Source of the DNA: an uncultured Dehalococcoidia bacterium
Lineage (GTDB): Bacteria; Chloroflexota; Dehalococcoidia; Lucifugimonadales; UBA3495
Direction: 5' to 3'
NCBI GenBank assembly: GCA_958296225.1
Contig: OY282456.1
Location: 2,294,001-2,358,000 of the forward strand
DNA length: 64,000 bases
The stretch's first letter is position 1. Every line of letters begins with the position of its first letter. Position numbers and translations under genes: made by a program. Of this stretch, positions 16,557 to 24,492 are shown in pieces. Under the pieces are notes generated by a model. It saw nothing but the letters and a program-made list of their open reading frames with translations, was not told the origin of the DNA and searched no databases.

Positions 16557-16886
16557 TTAGACCAGCGACGCGCGCCGGCCCAGGGTTATGCCGTCGGGCA
16601 GGGCGATGGTGGCTTTCAGGTTGCGGAACACCAGGAACCGGCTCAGCGACACGGTTACTTGCTGGGCGTGCTCGGCAATGCCGGGGGCCAGCAGCAGCTC
16701 AATATCATCCTGGCTGGCGCGGCCGTAGGCGTCCAGGTTGCGACGGCGGCGAACGTTGGTATCGACCGATACCTCAACCGACTCGCCGGTTCAACCCTTC
16801 CAGCAGATAAGGTCAATTACAGCCCGGCCGCCCTTTTGCCGGATGCGCTGGGCGGCTTCGGGGGTTAATGCGATGTGGGCTGTCAT
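16557..16886 (-). pseudogene. Small gene interrupted by an in-frame TGA
   Basis: The reading frame from ATG 16886 encodes MTAHIALTPEAAQRIRQKGG and continues through IDLICWKG to a TGA at 16791-16793. It then continues in the same frame for another 77 codons (VEVSVDTNVRRRRNLDAYG, then QQVTVSLSRFLVFRNLKATI) to TAA at 16557. Codon use on both sides is protein-like with no frame change. It could be a nonsense pseudogene, a sequence error or recoding; nothing seen distinguishes these. The product was not recognised. It lies 54 bases downstream of the HicB-like gene on the same strand. Confidence 0.6.
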
Positions 16887-16940
16887 AATATCTGTCCGTC
16901 AGTCGAGAGGCTGACCGGTCCCGGGCGATTCTGGGCATGG

Positions 16941-17231
16941 CTATGCCAGCGTCAAATTGCGGCGGGGCTCAACTTGCAGTACCCAGCTATCAACGCCATC
17001 CGTTGCCAGCTCCGCAATCAGGTCTGCCAGCTCATTACGAGCGGCTTGGCCGGTCTTAAACCGGCCGGGCTTGTGCTCCAAAAAGACGGCGATGGTATCA
17101 GCGACATCGGCCAGCGCCTCCGCCTCCGTGTCTCCTCGCCCATGAGCATGGTCAACGGCCGGACAAACCGCCGCGTAGCAGGTGGAACCGTCGGACAAAG
17201 TGCCGCGCCACACAACAACATCATATTCCAT
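16941..17231 (-). CDS. HicB-like protein (possible orphan antitoxin)
   Basis: This 96-residue protein has the HicB partial RNase-H-like fold: an opening beta segment (EYDVVVWRGTLSDGSTCYAA) and the hallmark GDTEAEALADVADTIAVFLE helix. HicB proteins neutralise HicA mRNA interferases, but no HicA (dsRBD-like, ~60 residues) is seen on either side. There is no C-terminal RHH or HTH domain; the last ~35 residues are a short helix and a strand. It may be a solitary regulator or serve the broken downstream gene. Confidence 0.7.
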   Translation of the reverse strand: MEYDVVVWRGTLSDGSTCYAAVCPAVDHAHGRGDTEAEALADVADTIAVFLEHKPGRFKTGQAARNELADLIAELATDGVDSWVLQVEPRRNLTLA

Positions 17232-17260
17232 TACCTAACCTCCCCAATGAAGTACGGAAA

Positions 17261-17875
17261 TTATACTGCCCCGGCTGACGCCATTTCCAGCAACAGGGCG
17301 TTGCGGGATTCGATGGCTGCGGGATGCACCGACGCCCCTTTCTCCAGCATCCGCGTTACGTTTCTGGTCAGGAACATCACCATCGCCGCCGGCAAATCAT
17401 CCTCGGCCAGCTCCTGCAACTCCGGCTGCCAGGGGTAGCGGGAGCGTTTGATGGGGTCAAGTTTATCGGCCAGAAAGACGATGTGGCCGATGGCGTCGCC
17501 GCCGGCGGGGTTGCCCGTGGTGTGCCAGTAGATGGCGTTGTAGAGTTGGGGATGGTTCAGGCCGTCTTCCCGTTTCAGCAGCTCGGCCCCCACCGGCCCG
17601 TGCAGGATGGCCGGGTGGCGACGCTCAAAGTCGGTTACGGGAGGCAAGTCATATTCTTCCATCCGCAGCAGGTTTTCTACGCCGGAAAAGTGCCTGGTGG
17701 CGTCGTGGGCCAGGGCCGTCAGACCAATGGCGTCGGCGTCCTCGCCGTGGCGGTCGGCCAGCGCGCGGGCAATCTGCTCCACCCGCTGGCAATGCTCGCA
17801 CAGCGCGGTGGGCAGCCGTTTCATCCGGCGCTGGATGCGGTCGTGTACCCGGCCGGGAATGTCAATGGTCGTCAT
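17261..17875 (-). CDS. HD-domain hydrolase, YqeK-like
   Basis: This 204-residue protein resembles YqeK, the symmetrical Ap4A hydrolase usually encoded beside nadD. It has the HD metal-site pattern: His in CEHCQRVEQIARALADRHG, the HD pair in ALAHDATRHF, His in ILHGPVGAELLK and a later Asp in VFLADKLDPIKR. The start at 17875 (MTTIDIPGRVHDR) was chosen over a frame extension of six codons. It is followed by a HIT and a Nudix gene upstream on the same strand, all three nucleotide-hydrolase folds, which suggests a nucleotide-housecleaning cluster. Confidence 0.8.
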   Translation of the reverse strand: MTTIDIPGRVHDRIQRRMKRLPTALCEHCQRVEQIARALADRHGEDADAIGLTALAHDATRHFSGVENLLRMEEYDLPPVTDFERRHPAILHGPVGAELLKREDGLNHPQLYNAIYWHTTGNPAGGDAIGHIVFLADKLDPIKRSRYPWQPELQELAEDDLPAAMVMFLTRNVTRMLEKGASVHPAAIESRNALLLEMASAGAV

Positions 17876-17936
17876 CGGGATTGTTGCCCTCACCCTGGCC
17901 CTCTCCCGTCAGGGGGGAGGGGGGCCGTTGTCCGTT

Positions 17937-18296
17937 CTAGCCCATATCGCCCAGCGGCCGGCCGCCCAGCAGGTGCATATGGGGCCAGGCGATGGTCTGG
18001 CCGGCGTCCTCGCCGTTGTTGACCGCCAGCCGGTAGCCGCTGATGGTGACGCCCTCGCGCCGCGCCATCTCCGCCGCGACGACGAACAGGTGGCCCATAG
18101 CGGCCTCCATAGCCGGGCTGATGTAGTCCAGCCCGTTGATGGGCATATTGGGGATGATGAGCAGATGCACCGGCGCTTTGGGGTCAATGTCGCGCACCAC
18201 AAAGCAGCGCTCGTCGCGGTAAATCACGGCGGGATGCAGCGGGTCGCGGGCCATCTCGGCAAAGGGCGAACTGCGGGCGGGGGTTATGGTAGTCAT
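17937..18296 (-). CDS. HIT family protein with an atypical histidine triad
   Basis: This 119-residue HIT protein has the family's AVIYRDERCFVVRDIDPKAP and HLLIIPNMPI blocks and ends in the GQTIAWPHMHLLGGR triad region. Against the usual H-x-H-x-H, the first His is Trp, while the second (nucleophile position) and third are kept. Hydrolysis of nucleoside phosphoramidates or dinucleotides is therefore plausible but should not be assumed. The ATG at 18296 overlaps the TGA of the upstream Nudix gene by one base, so the two are translationally coupled. Confidence 0.85.
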   Translation of the reverse strand: MTTITPARSSPFAEMARDPLHPAVIYRDERCFVVRDIDPKAPVHLLIIPNMPINGLDYISPAMEAAMGHLFVVAAEMARREGVTISGYRLAVNNGEDAGQTIAWPHMHLLGGRPLGDMG

Positions 18297-18829
18297 CAGG
18301 CGGTAACTCCTGGGGATTGCAGTTGGAAGGTCTGTTTGCAGGAATCGCAGCGATAGGGGTTTTGATGCGGGTAGTGCCGCAGCCGGATTTGTGATTCGCC
18401 GCATTGTGGACATTTTTCGGGCAATGGCTGCTGTTTGAGTGCATTATGCTGGGCTTTCATTTCCGACCAGAGACGCAGCGCCCGCCGGTCTCCTCCGAAA
18501 GCCAGTTCGTCCGGTTTCATCTTCGCTGGGTCGCGGAACTTGACATTCAAACATTCACGACGTTGAAAGCGCAGTTTGCCGCCCACAACCTCGCCGGCAA
18601 AGGTCTTGACCGGACGTGTCCGGCCAACCATGACGGTTGATATTATTTTAACCACCAGGCCGGTTTCCTCTTTGGTTTCGCGGTAGGCGGCGTGCCGGCT
18701 GCTTTCACCGCGGTCCACGAAACCGCCGGGAAAAGACCATTTTCCCTTCTCTTTACCATACCCGCGCTGGATGAACAGCACCTCGCCCCGGCTGTTTTCA
18801 ACCAGGCAAAAAGCCACGCGCCTGGCCAT
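18296..18829 (-). CDS. Nudix hydrolase with C-terminal zinc ribbon
   Basis: This is a 177-residue protein. The Nudix box is complete: GGFVDRGESSRHAAYRETKE then ETGL, at ~35-57. Residues ~140-170 carry a two-CxxC zinc ribbon (CPQCGESQIRLRHYP, then CDSC). Nudix enzymes cleave nucleoside diphosphates linked to another moiety. A zinc ribbon is reminiscent of NudC, but there it precedes the Nudix box, so this order is unusual. A GGGAGG site fixes the start. It is the first gene of a Nudix-HIT-HD operon (18829 to 17261). Confidence 0.85.
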   Translation of the reverse strand: MARRVAFCLVENSRGEVLFIQRGYGKEKGKWSFPGGFVDRGESSRHAAYRETKEETGLVVKIISTVMVGRTRPVKTFAGEVVGGKLRFQRRECLNVKFRDPAKMKPDELAFGGDRRALRLWSEMKAQHNALKQQPLPEKCPQCGESQIRLRHYPHQNPYRCDSCKQTFQLQSPGVTA

Positions 18830-18864
18830 TGTTTTACCTCCCCGCGATTGTCTAACCGTCGCCG

Positions 18865-20004
18865 CTACGCCGCCTCAATTTCCTGCAACGCCGCTTCCTT
18901 GTGGTCGTGGACGCCGCCGTAGGACAGTTCCTGCACCTTGGCCCGGCGGGTATAGAGTTGCAGGTTGTGCTCCATAGTAAAGCCGATGGCGCCGTGGCAC
19001 TGGTGGCCCAGCGAGCAGACCCGCTGGTAGGCTCCGCTGCACCAGGCTTTGGCCATGGCCACCTCCCGCCGGGCTGACTGGCCCTCCGCAATCGCCCACG
19101 CCGCCTGGTAGGCGATGTGGCGCGCCCCCTCAACATCCGTCGCCATGTTGGCGCAGTGGTGCTGCACGGCCTGGAAACTGCCCACCGGCCGGCCAAACTG
19201 CGTGCGCTGCTTGACGTATTCAATGGTCATATCCAGCACCGCCTCGGCCCCGCCCACCATCTGGATGCAGTGGGCCGCCGTGGCCCGGGCCAGCGCCCGC
19301 TCGATAACCGGCCAGCCCTCGCCCACCGCGCCCAGCACTGCGCCGGCGCCGACGGTTACGTTGTCCAGCCGCACTTCGCAAAGCCGGTCGTTCCCGATGC
19401 TGCTGATTTGCTCCACCGAAAGGCCGGCGGCGTTGGACGGCGCCAGAAACAGGGTAATGCCTTGTTCCGGGTTGTCGCCGGCCGGCATAGTGCGCGCCGC
19501 TACGATAATGGTGTCGGCGGCGTGGGCATCCGGGACGAAAAGCTTGGTTCCGCTGATAACGTAGCCGTCGCCGGCCGCAGAAGCCGTCGTCGCCACGCCC
19601 CAGGCTTCGGTAGTGGCCGACGGCTCGGTGAGGGCCAGGGTCAGACGCACGGTGCCGGCGCAAACCCCGGTCAGCAAGTCCCGTTTCTGGTCGTCATTGC
19701 CGGCGTCAAGGACGGTGAGGCCGCCCAGTACGACCGTGGCAAAGTACGGGGCCGGCAGCAGGGCGCGGCCCATCTCCTCAATCAGCACGGCCAGGTCCAG
19801 GAAAGAACCGCCGGTGCCGCCATACTGCTCCGGGAAGGGAATGCCCGTCCAGCCCAGGGCGCTGACCTGACGCCACAGGTCTTCGGTGAATCCCTGCGCA
19901 TCCGACTCCAGCTCCCGCACCAGCGTCAGCGGGCATTCCTGCGCCAGAAACTCCCGCGCCGAGTTCTTCAGCATCTGCTGAATCTCGCTCAACCCCATAT
20001 CCAT
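18865..20004 (-). CDS. Acyl-CoA dehydrogenase
   Basis: This FAD enzyme introduces the alpha-beta double bond in acyl-CoAs. The 379-residue length is standard. Visible blocks are PFPEQYGGTGGSFLDLAVLI, LALTEPSATTEA (flavin/substrate loop), the segment YVKQRTQFGRPVGSFQAVQH and the C-terminal HQCHGAIGFTMEHNLQLYTR. The usual catalytic Glu position cannot be assigned with certainty from eye alignment. The start at 20004 follows GGAGGGG; the frame extends upstream only as antisense of the Abi promoter region. Its substrate is unknown. Confidence 0.9.
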   Translation of the reverse strand: MDMGLSEIQQMLKNSAREFLAQECPLTLVRELESDAQGFTEDLWRQVSALGWTGIPFPEQYGGTGGSFLDLAVLIEEMGRALLPAPYFATVVLGGLTVLDAGNDDQKRDLLTGVCAGTVRLTLALTEPSATTEAWGVATTASAAGDGYVISGTKLFVPDAHAADTIIVAARTMPAGDNPEQGITLFLAPSNAAGLSVEQISSIGNDRLCEVRLDNVTVGAGAVLGAVGEGWPVIERALARATAAHCIQMVGGAEAVLDMTIEYVKQRTQFGRPVGSFQAVQHHCANMATDVEGARHIAYQAAWAIAEGQSARREVAMAKAWCSGAYQRVCSLGHQCHGAIGFTMEHNLQLYTRRAKVQELSYGGVHDHKEAALQEIEAA

Positions 20005-20076
20005 AAGCGCGCCCCTCCGGGCAAAAAATCTGCAAACCGCAGCGAGTATAACGCACCGGGCCGGGGGCGGCAAATG

Positions 20077-20105
20077 TTGACACGGGCACGCGCCGGGTTT
20101 ATAGT
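20077..20105 (+). promoter_or_regulatory. Strong sigma70-type promoter for the Abi_2 transcript
   Basis: A perfect TTGACA (20077-20082) is separated by 17 bp from TATAGT (20100-20105). This is the best promoter in the window. Transcription should begin near 20112, leaving a leader of about 104 nt before the Abi ATG. Confidence 0.8.
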
Positions 20106-20111
20106 GGGCCG

Positions 20112-20215
20112 CAATGAACCTCCCACGCCTCTCATTGGAACGGCGCACCAGGGGAGGGCGTTTTATTTAAACCCGCGCCGGATAGCATCACTAGCTAGAG
20201 AGACGGCAAGGCGCG
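20112..20215 (+). ncRNA. Candidate structured RNA (abiF-type leader) upstream of the Abi_2 gene
   Basis: The predicted transcript folds into a two-part stem: CCTCCC (20119-20124) with GGGAGG (20152-20157) and, inside it, CGCC (20126-20129) with GGCG (20142-20145). The T-rich stretch GCGTTTTATTTAAA follows. Noncoding abiF RNAs are known upstream of abiF-type genes and can act as RNA antitoxins. Here a dedicated strong promoter in front of a folded leader fits that arrangement. The identity is inferred from position and folding only. Confidence 0.5.
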
Positions 20216-21076
20216 ATGTCTATTCCAGAACAGCTGAACCGACTGGCTCGGCAGGGTATGGCAATTCCGGACCGGGAGCAGGCGGCGCACCGCCTCCGCC
20301 ATATCGGTTATCACAGGCTGAGTGATTACTGGCGTCCGTTCCTAAAGCCGTCCGCGGACGGCGGCGATTGCGTTTTCCGGGATGGAACCGCGTTTGGCGA
20401 TGTCATCGCGCTCTACGACTTCGACCGGCGGCTGCGGGAGTTGCTTGTCGACGCCCTCGGCCATATTGAAGTTTCCGTGCGTGCCCAATGGATTTATCAT
20501 CTGGCTAACGACTCCGACGGCGGCCCCCTGGCCCACCTGAACCCGGCTCTATTCGTGCCCCGGGAATACCCGGGCAACCTGGACGAGCTCAAACGAAGCT
20601 ATCGCAAAATCGTCCGGCAAGATGTCCAGGATTGGAAAGCTATCCCTGTCTGGAAAATTGCCAAAGCAATGTCCTTCGGGCAACTGTCCAAGTGGTACAA
20701 GTCCATATCCGTCAAGCGCACACGGAGCGCGATTGCAAGAACCTACGAGATTAACCATGTCATATTGTCGTCGCTCTTATACAATATGACGTACCTGCGC
20801 AACGTCTGCGCGCACCACAGCCGCTTATGGGATAGTAGTTTTCACCTGGGGCTGCGAATACCCAGAGCCTGGGCGGCCCACTGCAACGCAATCGAACCGG
20901 CCCGGCTTTACAACCGGCTGGTCATAGTCGCCGGCCTGATGGGCATAATCAGCCCGGCAGACCACTGGCCGCAGCGCCTGCTGGCCCTGCTGGACGAATA
21001 TCCCCACATCCCCAAAGACCGGATGGGCTTCCCGGATAACTGGCGGCGGCTACCGTTCTGGCAAGCCCCGACCTAA
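20216..21076 (+). CDS. Abi_2 (AbiD/AbiF-like) abortive infection protein
   Basis: This is a 286-residue Abi_2 protein. The family opening is SIPEQLNRLARQGMAIPDRE followed by HIGYHRLSDYWRPF, then ALYDFDRRLRELLVDALGHIE and VSVRAQWIYHLA. The HEPN-type RNase motif RNxxxH is present as R195-N196-VCA-H200 in YLRNVCAHHSRLW. Proteins of this family give phage resistance or act as RNA-cleaving toxins, some held in check by a neighbouring RNA. No ribosome site of GGAGG type is seen before the ATG, which is unlike most genes here. The strong promoter and folded leader upstream suggest tight RNA-level control. Confidence 0.88.
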   Translation: MSIPEQLNRLARQGMAIPDREQAAHRLRHIGYHRLSDYWRPFLKPSADGGDCVFRDGTAFGDVIALYDFDRRLRELLVDALGHIEVSVRAQWIYHLANDSDGGPLAHLNPALFVPREYPGNLDELKRSYRKIVRQDVQDWKAIPVWKIAKAMSFGQLSKWYKSISVKRTRSAIARTYEINHVILSSLLYNMTYLRNVCAHHSRLWDSSFHLGLRIPRAWAAHCNAIEPARLYNRLVIVAGLMGIISPADHWPQRLLALLDEYPHIPKDRMGFPDNWRRLPFWQAPT

Positions 21077-21106
21077 CGCCCTGAGCCCGGAGCGCGATGC
21101 TCCCCA

Positions 21107-21136
21107 TTGCTGGACAGCGCCGCCCCTGTGTAGAAT
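21107..21136 (+). promoter_or_regulatory. Promoter-like pair upstream of the GlcG/HbpS gene
   Basis: TTGCTG (21107-21112) and TAGAAT (21131-21136) are separated by 18 bp. Confidence 0.4.
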
Positions 21137-21190
21137 GCCGGCGCAAACTGCAAACATAACGTCCCGACAACCCCCCACGGAGGCCGTACT

Positions 21191-21610
21191 ATGTACCGGA
21201 AACCCGCCCTCAGCCTCAGCCAGGTTCGCAACGCTATGAACGCCATGCTCGACCAGGCCCAGCAGGAACCCGACCGCCCCTTGGCCATCGCCATCGTTGA
21301 CGCCGACGCCAGGATGCTCAGCTACGCCCGTATGGACAACTGCCGCGCCCTCCCCCAGCGCATGGCCGTCAGCAAAGCCTACACCTCCGCTATGTCCGGC
21401 TCCGATTCCAACGCCTACGCTGAACGCCTCAAGAACGAAGGCCGCAACATCGCCGACTTTGGCGACCCGCAGCTGGTCGCCGTCCAGGGCGCCGTGGTGG
21501 TGCGCGACCCGGAAACCGACCTGGTGCTGGGAGCCATCGGCGTCAGCGGCCTGTCCGCCCAGGAGGACGAGGATTTGGCGCGGTTGGGGCTGGCGGCGCT
21601 GGGGCTGTAA
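21191..21610 (+). CDS. GlcG/HbpS family heme-binding-like protein (DUF336)
   Basis: This is a 139-residue protein of the GlcG/HbpS family, small alpha-beta proteins, some of which bind heme or act in glycolate or corrinoid pathways. Family blocks are AIAIVDADARMLSYARMDNC, RMAVSKAYTSAMSG and VLGAIGVSGLSAQEDEDLAR. There is no signal peptide, so a cytoplasmic location is expected. A GGAGG site precedes the start. The gene stands alone between the Abi and ATPase-DUF4276 loci, and its specific role is unknown. Confidence 0.85.
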   Translation: MYRKPALSLSQVRNAMNAMLDQAQQEPDRPLAIAIVDADARMLSYARMDNCRALPQRMAVSKAYTSAMSGSDSNAYAERLKNEGRNIADFGDPQLVAVQGAVVVRDPETDLVLGAIGVSGLSAQEDEDLARLGLAALGL

Positions 21611-21699
21611 GCCGCCGCGCTTGTGCTATATTGCGGGGGCGAACCTGCCGCGGCGGGCTTGCCCCTGTAACATCTAATATCCGCGCGGGAGGCCCGGTT

Positions 21700-22944
21700 A
21701 TGACTGCCGCAATCATTAGCGCACTTGATGATTCCAGCCAGCAGCCGGCGGCTGACGGCGCAAGCAATCTGCTAATTCGCCGGCTGAAAATCAGCGGGCT
21801 ATTGTCCTTCGGGCTGCCGGGAATTGACCTGCCGCTGGAGCCGCTCAACGTGCTTATCGGGCCCAACGGCTCCGGCAAGTCCAACCTGATTGAGGCGCTG
21901 GCCCTGTTGCAGGCCGCCCCTCACAGCTTGCCGGCCCCGGTCAAAGCCATGGGCGGGATTTGGGAATGGCTCTGGAAGGGAGAGGGCGCGCCGGCCGCCG
22001 CCACAATTGAAGCCCTGGTCAACAATCCGCAACAGCCCAATATGCCCTTGCGCCATACGCTGGAAATCGCCGGGCACGGCGGGCGTTTTGAGGTTACGGA
22101 CGAAAGTATCGAGAACGAAAAGCCCTATCCGGGACACACTGACACCTACTTTTACTACCGTTACCAGCGGGGCAACCCGGTAATCAATGACAGCAGCGGC
22201 AAGCCGCGCGGCCTGCGCCGGGATACGGTGCGGCCCGAAGAGTCAATACTCTCCCAGCGGGGCGACGACCCCGACCATTACCCGGCATTGCACCGGCTGC
22301 GGGAGCAGTACGGCAAAATCCGGCTGTACCGCAATTGGGAGTTCGGGCCGGCCGCCGGACTGCGCCAATCGCCGCGGGCTGACGAACCCGGCGGTTTCCT
22401 GACCGAACGCGGGGAAAACCTGCCCCTAGTGCTATCCAAACTGCGGGGCAACAGCCGGCAGGCGTTCGTCAAATCCCTGCAACAGCTCTACGACGGCATT
22501 GCCGACTTCCAGGTTGAGGTCGGCGGCGGCCGCGCCGAGCTCTTCCTCAAAGAAAGCGGCCGCGGCGAGCGTTACATTCCCGCCTCCCGCCTCTCCGACG
22601 GCGCCCTGCGCTACATGGCCCTGGCCGCCATCCTCCTGGACCCGGAACCCCCGCCCCTGGTCGTCATCGAGGAACCGGAGCTCGGCCTGCATCCCGACGT
22701 GTTATTAGACGTTGGGAAGCTGCTGGTCAAAGCATCCGAGCGGACGCAACTTGTGGTAACGAGTCATTCCCGCGTGCTCATAGATGCGCTGGATGACTGC
22801 CCGTCCAGCGTGGTAGTGTGCGAAAAGTACGACGGCGAATCCATATTCGAGCGGCTGGAACCCGCTTACTTAACCAAATGGCTGGAAAAATACAGCCTCG
22901 GCAAACTGTGGAGCGCCGGAGACTTGGGGGGCAACCGATGGTAA
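21700..22944 (+). CDS. AAA family ABC-type ATPase (OLD/RecF-like), partner of DUF4276
   Basis: This is a 414-residue ATPase. Walker A is IGPNGSGKSNLIEALALL (~residues 55-72). The ABC signature region lies near SRLSDGALRYMALAAILLD, Walker B is PLVVIEEPELGLHP and the switch His is in VVTSHSRVLIDAL. This is the AAA_15/21 type found in OLD, Gabija and PARIS ATPase subunits, without a C-terminal TOPRIM in the same chain. The start at 21700 follows GGGAGG. It overlaps the DUF4276 gene by 7 bases, so the two are one functional unit, probably a defence module. Confidence 0.85.
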   Translation: MTAAIISALDDSSQQPAADGASNLLIRRLKISGLLSFGLPGIDLPLEPLNVLIGPNGSGKSNLIEALALLQAAPHSLPAPVKAMGGIWEWLWKGEGAPAAATIEALVNNPQQPNMPLRHTLEIAGHGGRFEVTDESIENEKPYPGHTDTYFYYRYQRGNPVINDSSGKPRGLRRDTVRPEESILSQRGDDPDHYPALHRLREQYGKIRLYRNWEFGPAAGLRQSPRADEPGGFLTERGENLPLVLSKLRGNSRQAFVKSLQQLYDGIADFQVEVGGGRAELFLKESGRGERYIPASRLSDGALRYMALAAILLDPEPPPLVVIEEPELGLHPDVLLDVGKLLVKASERTQLVVTSHSRVLIDALDDCPSSVVVCEKYDGESIFERLEPAYLTKWLEKYSLGKLWSAGDLGGNRW

Positions 22945-23528
22945 GGGTTCGGATTTTCATTGAAGGCGGCGGCAGCGGCGAAGCGGCGGACGAAATTTTC
23001 AAGAACTCCTGGAGGGACTTCTTTGTCTCCGCCGGGCTGGACGGAAAGACGCCCAGGGTAGTACGTGGGGGAAGTCGCAGAGCTACCTACCGCAAGTTCA
23101 GAACTGCGCGCCGGCGCGCAAATGAACTCCTGCTTTTACTCGTAGATAGCGAGGGCCCGGTCGCCGCCGGGCAATCCGCGTGGGAACATTTGCAACAGCG
23201 GGACGAAGACAAATGGGAGCAGCCGGCGTGGGCGGATGCCAACAGCGCATACCTGATGGTACAGTTTATGGAAACGTGGTTCCTGGCTGACCCGGATGCA
23301 TTACGTCGCTATTTTCGGCATTCGTTTCACGGGAACGCCCTCGTCGAGTGGCCAGACCTGGAATCCGTGGACAAGGCTACGGTTATGAATACGCTGGGGC
23401 GAGTTACCGGTAACCGATATGAGAAAGGCAAGGTTTCCTTCAAATTACTGTCAGAAGTTAATGCGAACCGTGTTGCCAACGCCTGCCCCCACGCCAAAAG
23501 CCTGCTTGATTACCTGCGGAGTCTCTAA
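22938..23528 (+). CDS. DUF4276 protein, TOPRIM-like partner of the ATPase
   Basis: This is a 196-residue DUF4276 protein. It opens VRIFIEGGGSGEAADE, with the acidic residue of a TOPRIM-like strand, and has the second acidic strand LLLLLVDSEGPVAA near residues 61-74. It continues with the family block AYLMVQFMETWFLADPDAL and ends HAKSLLDYLRSL. Split ATPase plus TOPRIM-like nuclease pairs are typical of OLD-type antiphage systems such as PARIS, where the partner is DUF4435. A comparable role is inferred here. The start ATG lies inside the end of the ATPase gene. Confidence 0.8.
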   Translation: MVRVRIFIEGGGSGEAADEIFKNSWRDFFVSAGLDGKTPRVVRGGSRRATYRKFRTARRRANELLLLLVDSEGPVAAGQSAWEHLQQRDEDKWEQPAWADANSAYLMVQFMETWFLADPDALRRYFRHSFHGNALVEWPDLESVDKATVMNTLGRVTGNRYEKGKVSFKLLSEVNANRVANACPHAKSLLDYLRSL

Positions 23529-23576
23529 CCGGCATCATCTATTATTATCCCCTGTCATCATCCCCGGAGGCCCCCA

Positions 23577-24452
23577 ATGCCCAACCCCCGCGCTGATTAC
23601 TCCCCCATCTTTGACCGCCCGCCGCTAACCCTGCCCGACGGGGCGCGGGTGGCCGTCTGGTTCATCATCAACGTTGAGGAGTGGGACATCACCCAGCCCA
23701 TGGCCCGCACCGTGCTGCCCTCGCCCCAGGGCGCCGCGGTTTCGCCGGACATTCCCAACTATTCCTGGTTCGACTACGGTATGCGAGTCGGGTTTTGGCG
23801 GTTGCAGCGCGCCCTCAGCGACTTCAACCTGCCCTGCACCATCAGCCTGAACGCCGCCGTCTGCGAGGAATACCCCCAACTGGTGCAGTCCTGCCTCGAC
23901 CGCGATTGGGAACTGCTGGGCCACGGCTACATCCAGCAAGTGCTGCACCAGGAACCCGACGAACGGGCCACCATCCGCAAGGCCATCGCGGTCATCCGCG
24001 AGTTCAGCGGCCGCGCCCCCCGCGGCTGGATGGGGCCGGGGCTGGCCGAAACCTTCAATACCCCCGACATCCTGGCCGAGGAAGGCATCGAATACGTCGC
24101 CGATTGGGTCAACGACGACCAGCCCTATGAGCTGCGGGTGCAGTCGGGCCGGCTGGTGGCGCTGCCCTACACCGTAGAGCTGAACGACATCCCCATCTAC
24201 CTGGTGCAGCACCACTCGGCGCCGGAGCTGTTCCGCCGCGCCAAAGACGCGCTGGAAACCATGCTGTCCGAGGGAACCGGCAGCGCCCGGGTCATGGCCA
24301 TCTCCACCCACCCCTACATCACCGGCGCGGCCCATCGCATCGGCCACTTCCGCCGCTTGTTGGAATACATCACCCAGCAGGAAGGCGTGTCCTTCTGGAC
24401 CGGCAGCGGGATTCTGGACTGGTACAATGGACAGGTAGGTTATACCCGCTAG
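23577..24452 (+). CDS. Polysaccharide deacetylase/allantoinase PuuE-like hydrolase
   Basis: This 291-residue member of the NodB-type carbohydrate esterase family 4 belongs to the PuuE-like subgroup. Seen are VWFIINVEEWDI, DYGMRVGFWRLQ, ISLNAAVCEEYPQLVQ, ELLGHGYIQQVLH, APRGWMGPGLAETFNTPDIL and STHPYITGAAHRI. The subgroup hydrolyses C-N bonds in small molecules such as allantoin rather than polysaccharide. No purine catabolic gene is adjacent, so the substrate is open. A GGAGG site lies 8 bases before the ATG. Confidence 0.88.
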   Translation: MPNPRADYSPIFDRPPLTLPDGARVAVWFIINVEEWDITQPMARTVLPSPQGAAVSPDIPNYSWFDYGMRVGFWRLQRALSDFNLPCTISLNAAVCEEYPQLVQSCLDRDWELLGHGYIQQVLHQEPDERATIRKAIAVIREFSGRAPRGWMGPGLAETFNTPDILAEEGIEYVADWVNDDQPYELRVQSGRLVALPYTVELNDIPIYLVQHHSAPELFRRAKDALETMLSEGTGSARVMAISTHPYITGAAHRIGHFRRLLEYITQQEGVSFWTGSGILDWYNGQVGYTR

Positions 24453-24492
24453 CGGCGCTTACTGCCGGCCGTGCGCTCGGGCCGGCAGTCGC

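Noticed and set aside
16791..16793. TGA as a selenocysteine codon
   Set aside because: No selenoprotein family match and no convincing SECIS-like hairpin was recognised directly after it. A nonsense mutation is simpler.
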